Source of the DNA: Valencia hispanica
Lineage: Eukaryota; Chordata; Actinopteri; Cyprinodontiformes; Valenciidae
Direction of reading: 5' to 3'
Assembly: GCA_963556495.2 (NCBI GenBank)
Contig: OY747704.1
Location: 471,001-535,000, forward strand
Length of the DNA: 64,000 nucleotides
A program made the translations under genes and the position numbers. This document shows positions 53,761-64,000 of this stretch, piece after piece. A model generated the notes under the pieces. The model ran no database searches and had not been told where the DNA came from. It saw nothing but the letters and a program-made list of their open reading frames with translations. Numbering within the stretch: position 1 is the first letter of the stretch; every line of letters starts with the position of its first letter.

Positions 53761-55572
53761 CGGGATGCGGCTCGGATGGTTGCTGAGGCAAAAACTCGGG
53801 CGTGGGAGGAGTTTGGAGAGGCCATGGAAAATGACTTCCGTACGGCTTCGAAGCGATTCTGGTCCACCATCCGGCGTCTCAGGGGGGGAAAGCGGTCTGC
53901 CACCAACACTGTTTACAGTGGGGATGGTGTGCTGCTGACCTCGACGCAGGACGTTTTGGGTCGGTGGGTGGAATACTTCGAAGACCTCCTCAATCCCACC
54001 AGCACGCCTTCCAATCTGGAAGCAGGGTTTGGGGACTTGGGGTCGGTCTCTCCAATCTCTGGTGCTGAGGTCACTGGGGCCGTTAAAAAGCTCCTCGGTG
54101 GCAGGGCTCCGGGGGTGGATGACATTCGACCGGAGTTCCTCAAGGCTCTGGATGTTGTGGGGCTGTGTTGGTTAACGCGGATCTGCAATATTGCGTGGAC
54201 GTCGGGGGCAGTTCCCTTGGATTGGCAGACCGGGGTGGTGGTCCCCCTGTTTAAAAAGGGGGACCACAGGGTGTGTTCCAACTACAGGGGGATCACACTT
54301 CTGAGCCTCCCTGGTAAGGTCTATTCAGGGGTTCTGGAGAGGAGGGTCCGACGGATAGTCGGACCTCGGATCCAGGAGGAACAATGCGGTTTTTGTCCTG
54401 GCCGTGGAACACTGGACCAGCTCTACACCCTCAGCAGTGTCCTGGAGGGTGCGTGGGAGTTCGCCCAACCGGTCTACATGTGTTTTGTGGACTTGGAGAA
54501 GGCGTTCGACCGTGTCCCTCGGGGGGCCCTGTGGGGGGTGCTCCGGGAGTATGGGGTACCGGGCCCCTTGATACGGGCTGTTAGGTCCCTGTACGACCGG
54601 TGCCAGAGTTTGGTTCGCATTGCCGGCAGTAAGTCGGGCTTGTTTCCAGTGAGAGTTGGACTCCGCCAAGGTGTCCCTTTGTCACCGATCCTGTTCCTAA
54701 CTTTTATGGACAGGATCTCTAGGCGCACCCAAGGCGTTGAGGGGATCCGTTTTGATGGCCTCAGGATCGGGTCTCTGCTTTTTGCAGATGACGTGGTCCG
54801 GTTGGCTTCATCGGAACGTGAACTACAGCTTTCGATGGAGCGGTTCGCAGCCGAGTGTGAAGCGGCTGGGATGAGAATCAGCACCTCCAAATCCGAGGCC
54901 ATGGTCTTGAGTCGGAAAAGGGTGGGGTGCCTTCTCCAGGTCGGGGATGGGGTCCTTCCCCAAGTGGAGGAGTTTAAGTATCTGGGGGTCTTGTTCACGA
55001 ATGAGGGAAAAATGGAGCGGGAGATCGATAGACGGATTGGTGGGGCATCTGCAGTTATTTTGCGGGCGCTTTACCGGTCTGTCGTGGTGAAGAGAGAGCT
55101 AAGCCGAAAGGCGAAGCTCTCGATTTACCGGTCGATCTACGTTCCTACCCTCATCTATGGTCACGAACTCTGGGTGGTGACCGAAAGAGCGCGATCACGG
55201 ATACAAGCGGCTGAAATGAGTTTCCTCCGGAGAGTGTCTGGGCTCTCCCTTAGAGATAGGGTGAGAAGCTCAGTCATCCGGAGGGGGCTCAGAGTAGAGC
55301 CGCTGCTTCTCCACATCGAGAGGAGTCAGTTGAGGTGGCTCGGGCATCTGGTCAGGATGCCTCTTGGATGCCTCCCTGGCGAGGTGTTTCAGGCACGTCT
55401 CACCGGGAGGAGGCCCAGGGTAAGGCCCAGGACACGCTGGAGGGACTATGTTCCTCGGCTGGCGTGGGAGCGCCTTGGGATTCCTCCCGAGGGGCTGGAA
55501 CAAGTGGCTGGGGAGAGGGAAGTCTGGTTCTCTTTGCTTAGGCTGCTGCCCCCGCGACCCGACCCCGGATAA
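53665..55572 (+). CDS. RTE reverse transcriptase ORF, 635 codons open
   Basis: This is the longest open frame in the window. RT copies element RNA at a nicked target. Motifs: '[20 protein letters not shown]', '[20 protein letters not shown]', '[20 protein letters not shown]', '[20 protein letters not shown]', '[20 protein letters not shown]', the catalytic FADD at 54781-54792 (residues 373-376) and '[20 protein letters not shown]'. The C-terminal region '[20 protein letters not shown]' and '[19 protein letters not shown]' ends at a stop 33 bp before the tail. Residues before about 22 are out-of-frame endonuclease linker. RT looks intact, but the protein is separated from its endonuclease by one frameshift, so it is probably inactive though young. 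Confidence 0.9.
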   Translation: MDTGGKGCCQAEGGVFLACGTPEAADMYRQAKRDAARMVAEAKTRAWEEFGEAMENDFRTASKRFWSTIRRLRGGKRSATNTVYSGDGVLLTSTQDVLGRWVEYFEDLLNPTSTPSNLEAGFGDLGSVSPISGAEVTGAVKKLLGGRAPGVDDIRPEFLKALDVVGLCWLTRICNIAWTSGAVPLDWQTGVVVPLFKKGDHRVCSNYRGITLLSLPGKVYSGVLERRVRRIVGPRIQEEQCGFCPGRGTLDQLYTLSSVLEGAWEFAQPVYMCFVDLEKAFDRVPRGALWGVLREYGVPGPLIRAVRSLYDRCQSLVRIAGSKSGLFPVRVGLRQGVPLSPILFLTFMDRISRRTQGVEGIRFDGLRIGSLLFADDVVRLASSERELQLSMERFAAECEAAGMRISTSKSEAMVLSRKRVGCLLQVGDGVLPQVEEFKYLGVLFTNEGKMEREIDRRIGGASAVILRALYRSVVVKRELSRKAKLSIYRSIYVPTLIYGHELWVVTERARSRIQAAEMSFLRRVSGLSLRDRVRSSVIRRGLRVEPLLLHIERSQLRWLGHLVRMPLGCLPGEVFQARLTGRRPRVRPRTRWRDYVPRLAWERLGIPPEGLEQVAGEREVWFSLLRLLPPRPDPG

Positions 55573-55617
55573 GCGGAAGAAAATGGATGGATGGATGGAT
55601 GGATGGGATTTGGATTA

Positions 55618-55827
55618 GAATTTGACTGTGTACACAAAATAAAGGCATGAAGATGTAAAACCGTGACCAGAAAAAAATATAAACACACACTGAAGAACAT
55701 TGTACCACTCCATTTTAAACGCACGCAGCCATGTTTGTTTACAACGGAAGTCTGCTATTTCTTTTACGGCCATTTACGGTATGTTCGATAGATACGGTAT
55801 GTCAGCATCTGCAGCATCCCTACCGAG
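55618..55827. repeat. DNA transposon-like terminus, right part
   Basis: Continuation of 52590-52773 after the RTE LINE. It supplies the start codon region of the chimeric 207-codon frame. No terminal repeat was recognised. Confidence 0.35.
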
Positions 55828-56354
55828 CTAGTCCTGAAAAACGTGCGTTAATGAAACAGGAAACAGACTACCTTTTAGATAATGGCTTAGCTGTTCATAG
55901 TTATAGTCCTTGGAGTTCTCCCTGCTTAATTGAAAGAAAACCTGATGGCACGCCCAGGTTTATCACAGACTACACAAAGGTAAATTCTGAAACGGTTTTA
56001 TGTGCTCATCCCACTACCTGGGATGAGCACATAAAATCGCTTAACGACTTATTCAGCATGTTGGATGAGGCCGGCTTAACAGTTAACCTGGCTAAATGTG
56101 AGTTTGTTAAGGCTACAGTATCATATCTAGGAAAAGAGGTCGGGCATGGTTTTGTCAGAATGTTATCGGACAAGGTACAGGCTGTTGCTGACTTCCCTGT
56201 TCCACTCACCCGGCGTGAGTTAAGACGATTTTTAGAAATGAGTGGATACTATAGATGTTTTTGCAAAAGCTTTGCCACTGTAGTTTACCCACTCACCAAT
56301 ATGCTGAGCCCAAAAACAGTTTTCAAATGGAGTAATGAAGCTCGAAGCTTTTAA
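55731..56354 (+). pseudogene. chimeric 207-codon ORF: gypsy RT fragment with internal deletion
   Basis: Residues 1-24 come from upstream non-gypsy DNA. The gypsy RT part follows: 'HPYRASPEKRALMKQETDYL', 'YSPWSSPCLIERKPDGTPRF', then 'TWDEHIKSLNDLFSMLDEAG', 'LTVNLAKCEFVKATVSYLGK' and 'RELRRFLEMSGYYRCFCKSF'. Between 'NSETV' and 'TWDEH' the palm with its catalytic box is missing and a perfect 18 bp inverted repeat lies exactly at the junction. The frame stays open by chance. After 56354 a frameshift leads to 'LTSAPLLKAPDLDIPFLIG' (to about 56430), the start of RNase H. It is a different gypsy lineage from 11733-15447. Confidence 0.82.
55996..56036. repeat. perfect 18 bp inverted repeat at a deletion junction
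   Basis: The arms 55996-56013 ('ttttatgtgctcatccca') and 56019-56036 are exact reverse complements separated by CTACC. The right arm is native gypsy RT sequence (WDEHIK); the left arm is its inverted copy and replaces the deleted RT palm. Confidence 0.95.
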
Positions 56355-56430
56355 TTCCTATAAGCTCTTGTTGACCAGCGCCCCGTTATTAAAGGCCCCT
56401 GATCTAGATATACCTTTTCTCATTGGAAAA

Positions 56431-57462
56431 AAGTAGCTGAAATTGCCCCAGAAAGTCGCTAGATGTCGCTAGATGACGCCATACGCTAATTTGCATAATG
56501 AAGATGTCATCACGTGATGACGATTGAAACAAAGGAGGAAAAAATTATATTTAGATTAGGATTTGATCATACAGGGTAAATAATACATTATTTAAACAAT
56601 ACATTATTTAAGCATTATTTAAACAATACATTATTTAAGCATTATTTAAACAGGGGAAACATGTTACAAGGAAATGTGACTTTTGTCTTCAAGAAGAGAC
56701 TGTGGAACATGTTAGATTTTTTTGCCTGAAGTAAACTGTTGAGAAAACTGGTACAAAATATACAATTTATCAAACTGCAACTGGACATCAAAGACCTTTT
56801 TAAAAAATGTAAAGTTCTGAAACATACATTTGCTGAGATATCTCAAGAAGATGAAATTAATAGAGAGAATATAGTTGTTTGTTTTTTAGTAGACCTACTT
56901 TGTAAAAATAAGTAGGGCATATTTAGCATGCATCAAATGTTTCTTGCCAACCACCATTAAACAGAAGTTTATTGCTTATATTATTTTCAGTGGGGTTTTT
57001 TGTCATAAGTTTTAAATGTCCTACGTTTTTTAACTCACCATCCATTTCGGACGTTCCTGAATGCACCACAGGTGTGAGATGGTAATACAGAGAAGCTTCT
57101 GCCTTAATTCCAGTTGAAAGATCGGTTTTATATACATGCAGATTTATTTTTTACTTTTGAATGTACATTAACTGCAAAACAACTTTGTTTGTGATGGATC
57201 AAATGAACCGAAAAAGGTTTATGATTGGTCAGTGGACATACTCTGATCATGCTGCGTACACATGCGCAGATCATTCCCTTTCTGAGCGTCGGGAAGGAGC
57301 AAGCTGGGTCTCTAAAATGCAGGAAATATCGGCGACAAAGTTTCACAGAAAGTAGCTAAGGATGGTCAGAAATGTCGCTAGGCTATTTTTTGGGAAAAAA
57401 TCGTTAAGGGGGTCTGCGAAGTCGTTAGAAATAGCGACAAAGTCGCTAAGTTTGCGACACTG
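56431..57462. mobile_element. hAT-like non-autonomous element, right terminus present
   Basis: The right end (57370-57462) contains repeated 'gtcgctaa' and 'gcgacaaagtcgctaagttt' and closes 'gcgacactg', the inverted form of the CAGTGTTGCCAACTTAGCGAC-like termini I know from teleost hAT elements. 56450-56480 has matching 'agtcgctagatgtcgctaga' blocks, probably subterminal, but a left terminus is not visible. No transposase ORF exists. It interrupts gypsy sequence at about 56430. Confidence 0.55.
56578..56652. repeat. 27 bp tandem repeat, about 2.7 copies
   Basis: Units of 'aatacattatttaagcatta' plus 'tttaaac' repeat between 56578 and 56652 inside the hAT-like element. Confidence 0.85.
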
Positions 57463-58178
57463 TTCGGCTCAGCCTCGGCAACCCGGAAACAAGACGGCGA
57501 CCGCGGCGTTGTGTACTATCTCCATGACAACAGCGGAGTTCCTTGGTGATGACGTCAGCGGAGGATTCCTGCGGGGTGCCGCTGCGTTAACTGCAGCTGC
57601 ACCTCTTTTGGACTGATTGCCTTCATTTGCTGGAGAGTTTAAAACCACGCCGGACTGACTGCTCTGGGAGCTACTTGAGCTGCAATGCTCTTCCAGACTT
57701 CAGTCATTTTTGTGTTGAACTTACCTCCTAGGAAAAACTGTGTTGAAAACTCATTTTGCTGCACTAAGACAGTCTGTTTAGAAGTGAGAGTTACACCTCC
57801 CTTTGACAGAATTGCTGACATTTGGAATTCTTTTATTTACTTAGGGTAAAATCCCCTTTTGAAGCTCTATTTGGCTGTTGTGTCCAGTGCTTTGCTTTTC
57901 CTTTTTGGAAAACACTGTTTTGTTGAAATCAAAAGCCTGTTACCAGTTTCTAGGAAACTGAGTATTTTTGTTAAGGTAATTTATTTATCCTTTTTGTTTT
58001 GTTGTGGATAATTCAGGGCTGTGTCTAGTTAATTTTGTTAGTACCTCCAGCCCTCGACCTTTGTTGTATTTATTTGGTTTATGTTAATAAATTGAGATTA
58101 TTTCCTCAAGCCAAGTTTGTTACTTCTCATCTTATTCCTTTACACCTCAACCCCCCTTTCCCAAAGGGGGTTTGTAAC
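57463..58178 (+). repeat. putative LTR
   Basis: The segment ends 'gggggtttgtaaca' after a polyadenylation-type AATAAA near 58088 and a GC hairpin (runs of C and G around 'tttcccaaa' at 58152-58170). A TTTAAAA motif at 57640 could be its promoter. The left end TG is uncertain because it overlaps the hAT-like terminus. It may be the 3' LTR of the gypsy fragment at 55828-56430. Confidence 0.4.
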
Positions 58179-58307
58179 ACCAGTTAATAAAAAAAAATTT
58201 GTAGCTTACTTTTAAAACAGGTACTTAATTTCAATTTTATATAATAGGAGATATTCAATGAACCAAAAACTGCATTTCTTTTGTCCAAAAGATATTCATG
58301 AGGTTGT

Positions 58308-59447
58308 CATGATCCTGGATTTTGTTTGGACTCTAGATTCTTTTGTTCCCATCTTGAGTGATCATTTAATGGCTTTTGTTTTGATGCTTCTTTAAGTTTT
58401 GTCATTTGTAGTTAATTTCTCTGTATTAGTTTCTGCTTCTCATTAGGCATTTTGAATTATGATTCCCTATTAGTTTCTTTCTGCTTACTGTTTTAACTGT
58501 CCTTCCTTTTTGTTCCCTCTGTCTGGTTTTCTCCTGCCACTCTACCTCATGTCCCAGCTGCAACTCATCTCCAATCTACCCAGTCTCAAAGCTTCTGTCC
58601 CCCTTCTATCTCTCACACCTGCATCCAGTTGTCCTTAATTATCTCCCCTGGTTTCTGTGCCATTTTCCACTCCTCCCCAGTATACTGAGGCCCTGTCTAC
58701 ACAGAGATGAAACCAGGTGTAGGAGCAAAGATATTTCATCCAACAGGCGTCTCATCCACCTGAAGTCCACCAGTTGTCTCTGTGATTATGAGCTCTCCGG
58801 CATTTATTCTAAGTGGATGATGTCGCCACATCATTCCTATATTTAACGCGCATCTCTGTGAAAAAGTAAGCAAACATGGCGCTGTACAGTGTTGTGGTCC
58901 TAATAAAGCAAATACTGACCTTATTATTGATCCTAGAATACAATTTACTGTCCCTATTTATCACCAGCAGCAACAACTTGATCTAGAGAACCACAGACAC
59001 CGTCTGCTTTTGAATAAAGTTCTCATTGGAAGCTAGATTTGTCGTGTTTGCCCCCAGGTGACTGTACATGCTCAGTTTCTTTCCTGTGTTTCTCTGGCAG
59101 TGTCACAGTGCCACCAGTGGGCCCGGCATACACTGTATGTACTGTAGTATTTTAAGACGGTTTGTGTAAATTCCTGTGGACAAATGTTTTAGTTATTGTA
59201 CTGCCATTTTTACAGACTGTTATTGAAACTATACCCATTTTGTCTCCATGTATAACAGGTCTTAAACTCTCTGATCTCTCCAATTCCCCGCTGGATTCTC
59301 AGTCTTTTTATCCGTCTTTACCCTCACCGTTATGTCCTTTTTGTGTACCTACCTGAGCCATATTTATCAGTTTGTTCCTAGCTATTAAATAATTTCACCT
59401 CAGTATCAATCTGCGTTTAGGTCCTTATTCCATTACACCATGATAGA
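58308..59447 (+). repeat. putative LTR related to the solo LTR at 7418, with an insert
   Basis: It starts 'tgtcatgatcctggattttg', similar to the 7418 LTR start, shares the 'ccagctgcaactcatctcc' style C-rich part near 58554 and a TATA-like 'cagtatactgaggcc' near 58679. It ends near 'cattacaccatgata' after a TTAAATAA near 59385. An insertion beginning 'gccctgtctacacagagatg' at 58691 expands it. No target duplication was found, so the limits are approximate. The ORF 59162-59356 is not credible. Confidence 0.45.
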
Positions 59448-59929
59448 CATAGAATCTTCCTCCAGATGAAGGATATCAAGCAGCACCTAAGAGGTCCCTT
59501 GACCCCCAATAGCAGGAGGAGTTGCCCCAGAAGTCAGCTCAACTCCTCATTCCAAAACGTCTTTAACGTAACTAAATTTAGTCACCATGGGAAACAAAAG
59601 CCGTAATAGCCAATGGGTGTCGGTAGTCTCCATTACATCCGTTAGTGTCTCAGGTTTGACCTTATAACAATAGTAGTTTAGGATTTTAGTTTTGTAGCAA
59701 ACATGCCACTTTCTTCTCCAAATATGGGAAATTATCTTACAGCATGTCCAGCTGATACAGATGTTGGAATGGAGACAGTCAAAAACAAAAAAACACAGCA
59801 AGAAAAACCAGTAAGTGTTTATGGAGGTGAGCTGTAAAACCATACAGGGCTAACAGCTCTGCAGCCCAGCCTCTGTCCACAAGCACACCCCATGTTGTGC
59901 ATTCTCACACTATCAGGTCCGTAAAGCCT
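59448..59929. other. unassigned 480 bp
   Basis: Nothing recognised; the 98-codon minus-strand frame (59547-59843) lacks motifs. Confidence 0.4.
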
Positions 59930-60560
59930 AGTTTATACTTCTCCGTAGGTAAGTTTGCTCCCACACGTATCGACGGAGATGTTTTCCATTTATACTTCTC
60001 CACTGTTGCAAAGCAATTCCCCACCAGGACAGCAGGGGTTGCAGACCTTTTCTGGCGGGCCTGCCTACCATTGCAGTGACGTCTCTGGTCGACGACAGTT
60101 TATTTACTTCAGCTTGTAAACGCATATCCAGTCAAAGAGCAATGGCCGACAGAAAGCGAGTTTTGGTTGAGCTGGAAAGCTTTTTACTAGAAGTTCAGCT
60201 CATAGAATCCTCTAGAAACACATGGAAACAAACAAACAAACAAACACAGCGTCTGATTTGTTGTTCTCTACACCTCCTGGTGTTCAACATCACCAAAAGA
60301 CCAGATTAGATAAACTGGCCTTGCAACATAAAGCATCTAGTGACCAAAAGCTGCATTGACTACTAATTACATCGACTATAGAACGCCGTTCTGGTGAAAG
60401 AATCTGGGGCTGATGTTTGGCTGACCAATCACAGATGCATTCTCCGTTGCGTTCAACAGATTGAACAAATTGGGCTCTACTCCCTCTGCCCTTGCGTCGA
60501 CTGATAATGGCACTACATGTCTCCGCACATCGGCAGAAAGTATAAACTCGACTTTAGTCA
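59930..60560 (+). mobile_element. Harbinger-like MITE
   Basis: The left end 'gcctagtttatacttctccg' and the right end 'gcagaaagtataaactcgac' are imperfect inverted repeats of the kind seen in PIF/Harbinger elements. Length is about 630 bp. Inside, ATG 60142 in good context opens 'MADRKRVLVELESFLLEVQL' and 'IESSRN', which looks like the first codons of a transposon accessory protein; the frame then runs through an (AAAC)n tract to a stop at 60309. No nuclease domain remains. Confidence 0.5.
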
Positions 60561-60640
60561 GTTTTCAGGTGCTTTCACTGCAGGTGGCCATGCAGGTCCT
60601 GTTTATCATATTTCATTCATCATTGTAGGTTATCTAGGTA

Positions 60641-60785
60641 CAGTGGAGCAAAAAAAGTATTTGGCAGCCAACGATTGTGCAAGTCCCACTTAAAAAGATG
60701 AGAGTTCTGCAATTTTCATCATAGTTACATTTCAACTGTGAGAGACTGAATGTAAAAAAATCCCAGGAAATCAAATTGTATAAAC
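60641..60785 (+). repeat. Tc1 terminal inverted repeat fragment
   Basis: 'cagtggagcaaaaaaagtat' followed by 'gattgtgcaagtcccactta' and 'ttttcatcatagttac' matches the Tc1 termini at 1792 and 34857. Only one end remains. Confidence 0.85.
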
Positions 60786-61330
60786 CATACAAAGAATTAA
60801 TTAGTAAAATAAAAATGATTCAATAAAATTATTAATTTTATTTAAAATTACCAAGTCGGGGCACCGTCCTGATTGTCCAGGAAATAACAATGATTGCCAA
60901 ATAATTCAGCCTCAGTTGTTGTTTATGAATACCTGAGGTATAATACGCTAAGGTAATAAAATAGCAATAGATGGAGTAAATTCAGCACTGGTGTTCTTCC
61001 AACAGCAAGTTATTACACATATGGGGGATTTGGGGGGGGGCATGGGTTTGTTGCTGCTAACAAAATAAGACTCCTGGTATGTGACTAGCGGCAGGCCTCT
61101 GAGCTCCTGGGCAAATGGACAGCTCTTTTGTCCCACAGGAGGACAGCAGGGCCTCAATCAGTCACAGAGAGGGGCTGTTTCTCTCTTTGGTGGTATCTGT
61201 AATTCAAAGATTTCTTCTGCAGAGTTTTGAAAAAATCAGGTTCAAGACTTATTCCATTGGGCAGACACATTTATCTGATCCATGATCAGCAGACTGTACA
61301 TGTATTTTTGAATCCAAGGAGCTTCTACAA
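60786..61330. other. unassigned 550 bp
   Basis: Nothing recognised. The 69-codon minus-strand frame (60948-61157) lacks motifs. Confidence 0.4.
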
Positions 61331-62220
61331 GAAGCCCGCTCCAACCCTCGTCTGCGAAAGTGGAAATTGCGCGCTGGTCTCTCCAATGTCGCCAGTCTGA
61401 CCACAGTGATGTAAGGGGGCAAAGTCAGGGTGGAGCATAAGCTATATAGGGGTGATTATGTCACACGGCTGGGAGGACGACCCTCGAGGACTTGGAGTTC
61501 TGGCGGACGGCCGAGAGGATATCCCCTGGCTGAACAACTACTTCCCCCGAGGACCTGGAGACCCAGCGGACGACCAGGTGGTTGTCCCTTGACTGGAAGG
61601 AGGTCCGGCGGACAGCCGGGTCTCTCAGGAGAGGCTTCAGGCTTACGCCGGTGGAACCAGGCTGAGGGAGCAGGGTGCCGGCGAAGGAGGCTGACTGGAA
61701 GTGCTGACTATACAGGCAGAGGTGGGATCACCTTGAGCCCCTCTCGGAGCTCTGACTTTAAGGCCACAGCCTGCCAGTGAGGGGCTGGAGCAACAGGATT
61801 GTGGCATGGAGCGACCTCAGGAAGGTGGTGTGGAGTAGCCACAGGACTGACCAGTGGAGCGGGCATTGGGATCTGAAGGCTCAGGCAAGGAGGTGGCACA
61901 GGAGACAGAGAAGGTGCAGCTGAAGGATGAAACTGTGGGGCGGAACCCACTGAAGAGGTCTGCAGACTGGAACCCACTGAAGCTGGAAGTGCTGGTGAGA
62001 TTGACAGGTTGGCTGGTCTGACTGAGGCTGGAGAGCAGAGTGAAGCTGACACTGATAGAGTGGGAGGAGTAGGAGCGCAGGCTGAGGCGGAGAGAACCGG
62101 GGGTGAGCGGACAGCTCCCTCTTCCACCTTAGAAGCAAATCTGCCCCGGCGGTGCTGCCGTCTGCTGCAAGGTGGTGGAGGACGCTCATGCCTGCGTGGT
62201 CATAAAACATAAAAGTCTTG
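61331..62220. other. GC-rich block with overlapping ORFs, unidentified
   Basis: A purine-rich plus strand gives open frames on both strands: 61430-61780 (plus, Arg/Gly-rich) and 61708-62127 (minus, Ser/Pro-rich, 139 codons). Composition explains their openness and no domain is visible. It might be the proline-rich end of a retroelement gene, but that is unproven. Confidence 0.3.
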
Positions 62221-63481
62221 TGTGCCCAATGGCCACTGGCTGCTCTGCTTTGTGACTACGACACTGAGGGCCGCCATTGCTGTAGTAGCGCCATATAGCC
62301 GCTGGTCCCCCATTGGAATACATTACACTTTAGACACGTTAAAAACAGCTTTAATACCGGTGCCTATTTTTTAAAAAACCGTCTACAGCTACATATTGCT
62401 CCTGTGATTACGTTGGGTTAGACACAATCATAGGCACCAGGCTGGTTATCGTAGGATACATTTTCTAAATCTTGCATAATTAATTAGGGCCGGACTTTGA
62501 TTGACAGGTCGTTTACGTCGCTGCCAGGCCCATCGGCTAGGCTAATAGTTGGCTGCACAGCCGCATGAAGCTAGCAGAGGCGATCTGGCTGTGGAGCTGA
62601 GCTCAACCTAATGCATTCTGTCTGAGGCTTTTCAGTCTGATATATTAGACTATTGAATAATGTGTGAGCCTAAGTAAAACATGTTTGTAATTACAAAATG
62701 TAAGTTGTTTTTTTTTTCTTGTCTTTTTGACCACTATAACCTTTTACTGCTGATATGCAGTGTGCGATTTGCGAAAAAAGCAGAGGGGGGGATATTTATT
62801 TTTTTACTTTTTATTAATGAAAAAAATGACAGGTTTGTGTATGCAGGCTGCAGGGCATCTTGCTCATACGTTTACCCTTTAAAAACTGACCTCACATCTG
62901 GAACCCAGCCGGGGTCAGGTGCAGAAATACTTTTCAGATGAAAGAATCCGTCTATACCCTCAGTTTATTAAACCGTGCGCACGGATTTGGGGTGCTGCAT
63001 GAAAGTATAGGTATTTGAGTCATTGTAGCCGGGACCATGTACGCGGTAATATTGATCAATTACAGTTTTGTCCCCACCACTTAAAAATCTGATGTTCTTT
63101 TTGTTGTTTGTTTTTTAGTGCATCCACCAGCGCAATTTTCATATATTCAGTATCATCTTTAATGCAAGGTGTTCTACTTATGCTGCGCTACCAGCTCCAT
63201 GCTTCCCAGAGGCAAGACGGACATACACTGTCCAGCACTGTGGACCATTTCCACAATTTTTCGGTTTGTCTTCAAAGCCGTATAAAAACAAATATTACAT
63301 TTGTTGTGCATGGAGTTAAAACAAACCTGGTCGCTAGTGAGATTAAGTATATCTTAGTTGTCTTATTTACATGTTAAAGTAATACTACCCTTTTTTCAGT
63401 TTAAAGCTCTGAAAAGGTCCAACACGATACCCAAATCAGTGCACACATAAAACATGCATATGGATTCCAAATCCATAAAAA
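62221..63481. other. unassigned 1.26 kb
   Basis: Mostly AT-rich. 'gattgacaggtcgtttacgt' near 62500 and 'gccgccattgctgtagtagc' near 62270 resemble dispersed teleost repeats but could not be assigned. ORFs at 62681-62941 and 63108-63377 have no motif. Confidence 0.35.
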
Positions 63482-64000
63482 ACTGAAAGTATTTAAAAGT
63501 CTATTCTCTGAGCTACAGGGAGCCAGTGTAAGAACTTTAGAACTGGGGTGATGTTCTCTACTTTCCTGGTTCTAGTGAGGAACACGAGCAGCAGCGTTCT
63601 GGATTGGCTGCAGCTGTCTGATTGACTTTATAGTCAGACCTGTGAAGACGCTGTTACAGTAATCAATCCGACTAAAGATAAACGCATGGATGAGTTTTTC
63701 TAGGTCCTGTTGCGACATCAGTCCTTTAATCCTAGACATGTTCTTCAGGTGATAGAAAGCTGACCTTGTTATTGCCTTTATGTGACCCTGGAGGTTCAGG
63801 TCTGAGTCCATTACTACACCTAGATTTCAGGCCTGATCAGTAGTTTCTAGCTGTATTAACTGAAGCTGTGTGCTGACTCTTGATCGTTCCTCTTTAGGTC
63901 CAAAAGTAATTACTTCAGTTTTAGTTTTTGTTCAGCTGGAGAAAGTTATGACACATCCATCCATTGATTCGCTCGATGCATTTACTTAGGGTTTGGATGG
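63482..64000 (-). mobile_element. L2-II LINE copy 3, ORF2 C-terminal part (runs off window)
   Basis: Minus-strand match to 16860-17290 of L2-II copy 1. The open stretch 63572-63811 gives '[20 protein letters not shown]' and '[20 protein letters not shown]', slightly better preserved than in copy 1. The continuation upstream of ORF2 lies beyond the window. Confidence 0.85.

Larger units (their letters stand above)
52787..55604 (+). mobile_element. RTE LINE (Rex3/Expander-like), 5'-truncated, 13 bp target duplication
   Basis: The insertion is flanked by a perfect GGGATTTGGATTA at 52774-52786 and 55605-55617. It ends with the short 3' UTR 'gataagcggaagaaaatgg' and an (ATGG)n run, the tail style of teleost RTE elements such as Rex3. 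ORF2 runs almost straight into the tail, leaving a very short 3' UTR, also typical of RTE. The 2.8 kb copy lacks the start of the endonuclease. Confidence 0.93.

Noticed and set aside
53250..55503. Several minus-strand ORFs of 66-174 codons across the RTE LINE
   Set aside because: Antisense shadows of the GC-rich RTE ORF.
56578..56652. Direct repeats as a possible CRISPR-like array
   Set aside because: Units are contiguous without unique spacers and the genome is eukaryotic.

Overview
The window reads as intergenic or deep-intronic DNA from a teleost fish. The evidence is the mix of mobile elements: L2 LINEs with an esterase-type ORF1 and a (TGAAT)n-like tail, Rex1/Babar-like LINEs, an RTE LINE with a GGAT tail (Rex3/Expander style), L1 LINEs of the fish Swimmer type, fish Tc1 transposons, chromodomain gypsy elements, and small Harbinger- and hAT-like DNA transposons. 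I see no bacterial or viral gene organisation, tRNA, rRNA or CRISPR array. Only one piece of a host gene is recognisable: a 212 bp exon at 36467-36678 (minus strand) encoding the start of a scavenger-receptor domain of a lysyl-oxidase-like protein, most like LOXL2, with good splice sites.

Layout. 1-2490: an L2 tail, a quiet stretch and a broken Tc1. 2490-15790: an old L2 copy (A, minus strand) split by two insertions. The first (4334-11249) is bounded by inverted GGGGTCTCATT termini and carries a nearly full-length L2 (copy B), whose ORF2 holds a solo LTR with a 5 bp target duplication. The second (11733-15447) is a gypsy element. 15791-18830: L1 tail and a second L2 subfamily (L2-II). 18831-27830: an L2 copy and a Rex1-like LINE split by two large unclassified insertions. 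27830-34857: an L1 fragment, then a 5.5 kb 5'-truncated L1 with a perfect 12 bp target duplication, sitting inside a Tc1 end; its 3.3 kb 3' region is G-rich on the plus strand. 34858-39500: the lowest TE density, containing the LOXL exon. 39500-46860: L1, Rex1-like, L2-II and an LTR-like segment with a 29 bp minisatellite. 47265-51346: L2 copies, one hosting a 918 bp Tc1 deletion derivative that keeps a 153-codon ORF. 52590-59450: a DNA transposon split by a 2.8 kb RTE LINE with a 13 bp target duplication, then gypsy, hAT-like and LTR remnants. 59930-64000: a Harbinger-like MITE, a Tc1 terminus, unclassified GC-rich DNA and an L2-II copy running off the window.

The genes do not form a pathway. 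Nearly all coding potential is decayed retrotransposon ORF2 (endonuclease plus reverse transcriptase), with three better-preserved frames: the L2 ORF1 esterase (9597-10484), the RTE reverse transcriptase (53665-55572) and the Tc1-derived DNA-binding ORF (50075-50536). Nesting order, target duplications and shared subfamily sequences give a usable relative chronology. I found no convincing new biological system; the most interesting items are these preserved frames, two perfect hairpins and the isolated host exon.
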